Origin: Rhexocercosporidium sp. MPI-PUGE-AT-0058 | Lineage: Eukaryota; Ascomycota; Leotiomycetes; Helotiales | Length of the DNA: 64,000 nt | NCBI GenBank assembly: GCA_020746875.1 | Contig: JAGTJL010000008.1 | Span: 2,294,001 to 2,358,000 of the forward strand | Direction: 5' to 3' | Shown here: piece after piece, positions 58,505 through 64,000 of the stretch | Numbering within the stretch: the stretch's first letter is position 1 | Layout: each line of letters begins with the position of its first letter | Notes under the pieces: model-generated | Seen by the model: only the letters and a program-made list of their open reading frames with translations | Database searches by the model: none | Told to the model about the DNA's origin: nothing | Translations under genes and position numbers: made by a program

Positions 58505-59883
58505 TGCTGGCTGGACCGAGGGATGAAGACTGTGGGCAGTAAATGCAGGAAGAGGAGAGGAATGCTTTGGTAGTTGGGTAAAAGGTGGTCTTTGCCATTT
58601 GCTATCAAGTTGTGCTTTGGGTCCGTTGATTCCATGATGGATGTCCTGCAGCAGCTGCAGACGTCGCTAGAGCCCTTCCAGATAGCGGTTTCTGACGCAC
58701 GACAGGGAAACCCTGGATCTTCTCGATCCACGATAGAAGTCCGTTTCATCGGGAAGTATTTTGGATACGGACTTCTTTCTCAATCTGTGCGATTCTTGCC
58801 AATCCGATGTTGCGCCTGGAACGAGCTGCTTGTTTCATGACAGCAGTATAAATGGAGATAACGAAAATCATCTCGGCCGCTGGTTTGGTTGTTTCAACCG
58901 CCACAGTGGTTCGGACTGAAACTCTGATTTCAGGATTTGGCGTAGCTGCCGAGATTTATCTGCTAAGATCTGCGAGATCCATGCTGGACCCTGTTTTTAC
59001 CCTTGCAAGTCTCGGCAGTGTCCTGGCTGCATGTCGGGTTCTGTCTGGATCGTGCTCTTTCTCTTCTTCGTCACTGCCAGCCTCGTCAATTTTTCGGTCA
59101 TCGGTATACGCTCAAGGGGTAGTGCTATACATAATCTAGCCATGCAAGATTTGTTCGGATAATCGATAGGTGGTAACAAATCCGGGGTCAATGTATTCCG
59201 CATGCACCAACTGTACAGCAATCACAGCAACTTCTTGCGATTTGTGTGCACTCGGTACACTTTGCTCCGCCGTGTTCGAATCTGGAGGTATCACCGGCAC
59301 CAGAACAGCGAGGGCGTCATATGCGATATATGGGACGAAGATCTCACTACGATCAGGAAGCTGTCGAGGCCACCTTGCGCTTGCAGGTGGGCTGATTTCT
59401 TACAAGTCAGGCGCCACCGTATCGTTCTCAACTGGCATACCGGTATTTACTCCGCATGAATGTGGTTGACGATAGCTGTCTCCCTGGAGACGATACACTG
59501 CATGGAGATAATTCTCCGTTCTCGATCTAGATATCTTAGAGGGACAAACAATGTCAACCCTCCGTCACTTGTTCTCAATCCAGTCTGTTGTCGCAATTAG
59601 TTAAAAAAAAGTCCTCATGAATTCTTCTACAGATGCGTTACGAGTTCTCAGAACTTTAGCTTCGAGAAATCTCGCATCCTCATTTGGGCTTGAAGTATAG
59701 AATTAGCTGGTTTGATGATCACTATGGGCCGAGGTTGAAAATCAACCCACTTTGTCGGCCATAGCTATCTGTAAAACAATTCAGGATGTCGAACTCTTTT
59801 TGAAAATAGGTGCAACCGGAGCCTAATGATGTCTGACATACGGCGATGGAATGATTCTTGAAATATCCTTGATTGATCAGACT
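58505..59883. other. 1.4-kb stretch without a supported gene
   Basis: ORFs 58852-59139 and 59170-59469 on the plus strand are rich in Ser, Ala and some Cys and might belong to a small secreted protein, but no signal peptide plus intron chain could be assembled and no motif was recognised. Confidence 0.4.
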
Positions 59884-60183
59884 TCAAAACGTCCGCGAAT
59901 CCACAGCATAATAACGATCGGCACATGACGAACCTGACGGGCCGCTGGACGGGGATGGCCGGCCTTGGACCGTTGGATGAAGGCTTTCTGCTTTCTGCAG
60001 GAGTGGGTCAACACACCTGAAGGTGCCTGCGGTAGAGCACTCCACGTAATACCCTTGTTGCTCCCTTTTCATCCACCACAAGGCTGCCTCACGAGTCAAC
60101 AAATTCCCCTTTCCTGGTAGTGCATAGAACCGTTTGCAGCCCAATGATGGAATGGAGTAAGAGCAGAGACCATCGAGCTTCAT
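59884..60183 (-). CDS. possible small hypothetical protein (99 aa)
   Basis: One open frame, MKLDGLCSYSIPSLGCKRFY to RYYAVDSRTF, with four or more cysteines and a Pro/Ser-rich stretch. No signal peptide is seen. It lies 65 bp downstream of another small minus-strand gene and could be a separate gene or unrelated noise. Confidence 0.25.
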   Translation of the reverse strand: MKLDGLCSYSIPSLGCKRFYALPGKGNLLTREAALWWMKREQQGYYVECSTAGTFRCVDPLLQKAESLHPTVQGRPSPSSGPSGSSCADRYYAVDSRTF

Positions 60184-60247
60184 TGATCGTTTTCACGAAG
60201 GTTCAAACTTAGTTCATGGATTTTGCTTGCTTCTAATACGCATTGTA

Positions 60248-60770
60248 TCATCTGTACGGAGGCACTGCTAAGTATTCGTAGTCTACGACACTCTCGACTT
60301 TCTTCCCGAAGTTGAATATTACGGTGGAGTGCTCTCTGTCTCTCCAATATTGTTGGTCAAACGCCCAGATCTCTCCATCCATGTCAATCAAGCAGTTCTC
60401 GTTCTTCGCCATCTCTCCAACCTGGATCGTTCACGGACAGGTTAAACAGGAGAATTGAGGTGTGAACCATGCATGCATCGGATCCACCCAGCTCCACAAA
60501 TCAAACTTGGCGATGCATCCAGGCGTGCAATGTTTATTTATCTTCTGCAGCTACCTTGCTTGATCTCGGGATGACGACTGAATTGGGTTATACCGCCCAT
60601 TTGAGGACCGAGTAGTCAGTTGTAAGTAAGGAGCTTGAGGAGAGCTTGGGCAAAGTGATATATTCCACTGGCCCCTCGTACCCGAAGTCTTTTGGCAACG
60701 CTGGCACCCGAACATACACGAAGCCATATGGTAGCTGGACTGACTTACACTTAACTCGATATTTTTTCAT
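60248..60770 (-). CDS. hypothetical small protein, two exons (116 aa)
   Basis: Exon 60770-60594 (MKKYRVKCKSVQLPYGFVYV...) joins exon 60421-60248 (GEMAKNENCLIDMDGEIWAF...AVPPYR) across a 172-bp GT-AG intron in phase 0. Both exons have ordinary fungal codon and residue use and are strong in aromatic residues. I recognise no family, and no signal peptide is seen. It is divergent from the adenylation-domain gene, whose start is only 45 bp away, so the two may share a very compact promoter. Confidence 0.4.
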
Positions 60771-60815
60771 TCTTACCTTTTCTTTTCATGAGGCAGAGCT
60801 TCTTTTTAATTCACA

Positions 60816-63800
60816 ATGACTTCTTCTTTCCAGGGACTTGAGAGTCTTACTTTTGCTGACCAGGTGTTATTCAATCGTAAGTATTTTCTACGGAATATTC
60901 CTGCCTTCTCTTGTGCTTCTTGATACGTTCTTGATTAATTTCTACCGATGAGCTAATACGTTCTAATTTGCAGAGTTTGGCCGCGGGCGGAATATACCAA
61001 CACCTTTCAGCACCATCCATACAGCTTTCGAAAGCAAGGTGGACCAGCAGCCCAAAACAGTCGCAGTCGAGCAAGATGGCCGCAGTCTCACATACCAAGA
61101 GCTGGAGAGGGCGGCTAATGGCCTGGCAAACCGCCTAATTTCCATGGGTCTGGAGCCTCGCCAAAGAGTCTGTCTAGTTGTGCAGCGATCCTTACCTATG
61201 GCGATTGCAATGCTCGCCGTTTTGAAGGCTGGATGTCAGTATGTGCCCCTCGATGGGCAGGTGACGGCAGAAAGTGCTCTTCGTCACATCATGAAAGATA
61301 CACAAGCGCCATTTGTTCTGTGCCTAGAAAAATTCTACGCCAGAGTTCAACAGCTCGCTGAGCCAACGGCCAGAATAGTGGTCCTCGACAGCTCGATTGA
61401 AGAGCCTGAATCTACTCTGAGACCAAATCTGCATGTCAGTCGTGCTGATGGAGCTTACTGCATATATACTTCAGGTGTGCATCTCACTCCAAATCGCAAA
61501 GAAGTCTTTTGACAGCAAAACAGGCAGTACAGGTCCTCCTAAAGGAGTGGACGTCGCACATGGAAATGTTACGAACCTATTATGCAATTATCCGGGAAAT
61601 CTGAACATTCAACAGGGTACACAAGTTGCTCAGCTGCTCTCGATATCTTTCGACATGGGTAAGAGCTCCGGAAAGCTTCTTTTGCGTTCGATATCGATGC
61701 TAATGATCCAATTACAGGGCAGTGGGAGATTTTTGGAACTCTAATGAACGGTGGAACGCTTCTGATCAGAACGAGCAAATGGGAAGATGTCCTGCAACGA
61801 GTGGGTGAACCTTAATACATCCCTGGCATGCATATTTCTGTCATTTGAACTTTAACTGACATGAGCCTGACTTTAGGTCCACACGATCATCTCCACACCA
61901 TCTATCCTTGCCACATTTCCCCGCAAAGCATATCCAAACATCAAAGTTGTTGCCCTTGCCGGGGAACCGTGCCCAAAAGTGTAAGTTTTGTAGCACTATC
62001 GACGTCTATGCCCCGCCAGAACGCTTTCTAATATACTTTGTATAGGCTTGCAGATGATTGGGCCTCACAAGCCACATTCTTCAATTGTTGTGGCCCGACC
62101 GAAGTCACTATTGTCAACACCATGCACAGGTATGTGTTGCACCGCTGCACAACTCAGATCCTTTCCTCGCTTTACGTAAACACTTTACTGATCAAGACAG
62201 GCACAAACTTGGAAACCAACTTTCAATTGGTAAACCAGTTCCTAACACCAGCGTTTACATCTTGGATGAAGATGAAAACCCAGTACCGATCGGGCAGACG
62301 GGATTGATGTGGGTTGGAGGTGCTGCCGTTTCACGTGGATACCTTAATCTCCCAGAACTTACATCGACACGCTACAAACGCGATAAATTTGACAGTGCCG
62401 GGTAACTTATTGCATCGCTTTGGAACAGAGTAGCGCTAAATTTCTGACAGATCAGTAATGTTCAATACCGGTGATTTATGCCGCTGGAATTCGGACGGCT
62501 CGATTGCTCATGAAGGTCGTGCCGATGATCAGGTCAAGATCAAGGGCTTCAGAGTCGAACTAGACAGCGTCTCGGCATCTATGGAAACCGCACCCTTCGT
62601 AACTAAAGCCTGCGCAATCTTCAGCGAGAAGGTCCTTTGGGGATTCTACTCAGGCTCTCAATATGTTGATGAAGCTACAGTCAAAAGCGTCGTTGAACAA
62701 CGCCAACCCTACTATGCCGTCCCCTCAAAATTCGTTTTCCGGGAATCATTACCAATGACTGCAAATGGAAAGATCGACAAACGAGCTTTGCTGGCTTCAG
62801 TGGGTGGAAAACCCATCACACCACCTACCACGCCGGAGCTGTCGAAACCACTGCCTGCATTTGCTCCTTCCGAGAAACAACAAATGCAGATCATCGTCGG
62901 ACCTCCTTCGACTTTTTCGTCAAGCGATTCAGACAGCGAATATTCCGAGAAATACGCGCTCCCGGAGAAGAAGGGCAGGCACGGACTGCGTGCCCTGAGG
63001 CATAGGATCTTGTCTCTCTATCGAAGACTGTTTACCCTGGTCTTTGTTGTTAATCTGGTGGCGGTATATCTGATGGTTTCTTTTGGTCGCACTGGAAAGG
63101 GTTTACAGAACATTTCTACGGCAGTCGCGGCTAATCTTACTATGGCAGTCTTGATGAGACAAGAGTATGTCATCAACGCCCTCTTCACAGTTGCCTGTGC
63201 AGTCCCAACTTCATGGCCTCTTTGGATCCGACGCAACTGCGCGAAAGTATATCATATTGGAGGACTGCATAGTGGGTGTGCTGTCTTCTCGCTTGTTTGG
63301 CTCGTCATCTTCACAGTAGGCACAACTATCAACAATCCAGACCCGGCGACTCTAGTCGTCTCGTATCTCATCATAGCTCTCATGCTTGCAATGGTGGGAA
63401 CAGCACACCCAACAATGCGAATGAAGTACCACGACCGCTTCGAGCTGGTCCATCGTTTTGCAGGCTGGACTGCACTTGCTCTTTTCTGGGCCCAGACGAT
63501 CGTAGTGACAAACAGCGGCCGAGGAGCGAAGCCACTTGGCTCTGCGTTATTAGCCAGTCCGGGATTCTGGCTCTTAACGACCGCAACAAGCAGTATCATA
63601 CTACCTTGGCTTCATCTCCGCAAAGTCACAGTCCGAGCCGATATCCTCTCTGCCCATGCAGTCCGCTTGTACTTCACCTACGCCAACCCCACAGTCGGGA
63701 CCGCAATCCGTCTTTCGGAAAGACCTCTGGTGGAATGGCACGCATTCGCCACGATCGCGAAACCAAACGACAAAGAATTCTCCGTCATTGTCTCAAATGC

Positions 63801-64000
63801 AGGCGACTGGACAAAGAGACAGATCCAAAAAGGACCCACAAAGCTCTGGGTTCGTGGAATCCCAGCATGCGGCGTCCTTCGTATCGCTCCGTTATTCCGC
63901 TCGATAGTCCTCGTTGCGTCTGGTTCTGGAATTGGGCCTTGTTTACCTGTCATTTATGCCAAGAAGGTCCCATGTAGGATCTTCTGGTCGACACCTCACC
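60816..64000 (+). CDS. NRPS-type adenylation domain fused to a ferric-reductase-like membrane/FNR module (3' end outside window)
   Basis: Eight exons are visible (60816-60876, 60974-61474, 61524-61658, 61718-61800, 61877-61980, 62046-62129, 62201-62401, 62451 to the window end), over 900 residues. The first half is an adenylation domain with its core motifs in order: LKAGCQYVPLD, TSGSTGPPKG, FDMGQWEIFG, CCGPTEVT, NTGDLCRW, DDQVKIKGFRVE and NGKIDKR. No carrier domain with a GGxS site follows. An acidic Ser linker (SSSDSDSEYSEK) leads to several membrane segments from about 63029, two of them bearing paired His (HIGGLHSG; HDRFELVHRFAGW). A flavin/nucleotide-binding region then follows, with EWHAF and GSGIGP. 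Activation of an acid substrate coupled to membrane redox chemistry is inferred; substrate and product are unknown. Every intron restores the frame. Confidence 0.85.

Noticed and set aside
63276..63977. 233-codon plus-strand ORF
   Set aside because: A shadow in a second frame of the adenylation/ferric-reductase-like gene, Arg/Ser/Pro-rich and without motif.
1..64000. tRNA, rRNA or other structured RNA genes
   Set aside because: I looked for cloverleaf-type blocks by eye and found none that I could support; a covariance-model scan would settle it.

Overview
The window comes from a filamentous ascomycete (Pezizomycotina; a leotiomycete-like fungus is my inference). The evidence is short GT-AG introns of about 45-140 bp, HET, Clr5-ankyrin and DPBB genes, a fungal-type cyanide hydratase, and transposon relics full of C-to-T / G-to-A nonsense changes like those left by repeat-induced point mutation (RIP).

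Positions 1 to about 23.65 kb form an AT-rich, transposon-filled compartment. In order it holds: the 3' end of one LTR retroelement with a probable LTR; a solo LTR inserted beside it in reverse orientation; a complete 1.25-kb Tc1/mariner element with perfect 34-bp inverted repeats but five in-frame stops; about 3 kb of ordinary-composition DNA without genes; an hAT element (8-bp target duplication) split by a complete 7.66-kb Ty3/gypsy chromovirus (258-bp LTRs, 5-bp target duplication), which itself carries an antisense accessory ORF; and two adjacent piggyBac-like elements. None looks able to make a full-length transposase.

From 23.8 kb to the right edge the sequence is ordinary gene space, beginning with a decayed gene and a minisatellite. 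Accessory or lineage-specific genes come first: a Clr5-ankyrin protein, a HET-domain protein with a one-base frameshift, a secreted S1 protease with a remodelled specificity pocket, a P450 relic that has lost its heme cysteine, an intact cyanide hydratase/nitrilase, a Tdp1-family protein with three ubiquitin-interacting motifs, and a heme-peroxidase gene with Cys-to-Tyr and frameshift lesions. Housekeeping genes follow: a small conserved-looking membrane peptide, a membrane-anchored DPBB protein, a mitochondrial complex I assembly methyltransferase (NDUFAF5 type), AP-2 adaptor subunit alpha, and an enoyl-CoA hydratase.

The right edge holds the 5' part of a large gene that joins a free-standing NRPS-type adenylation domain, without a carrier domain, to a ferric-reductase-like membrane and FAD/NAD-binding module. 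This is the most unusual architecture in the window. I see no pathway linking the neighbouring genes; the main story is a transition from a RIP-eroded transposon island, through decaying accessory genes, to conserved housekeeping genes.
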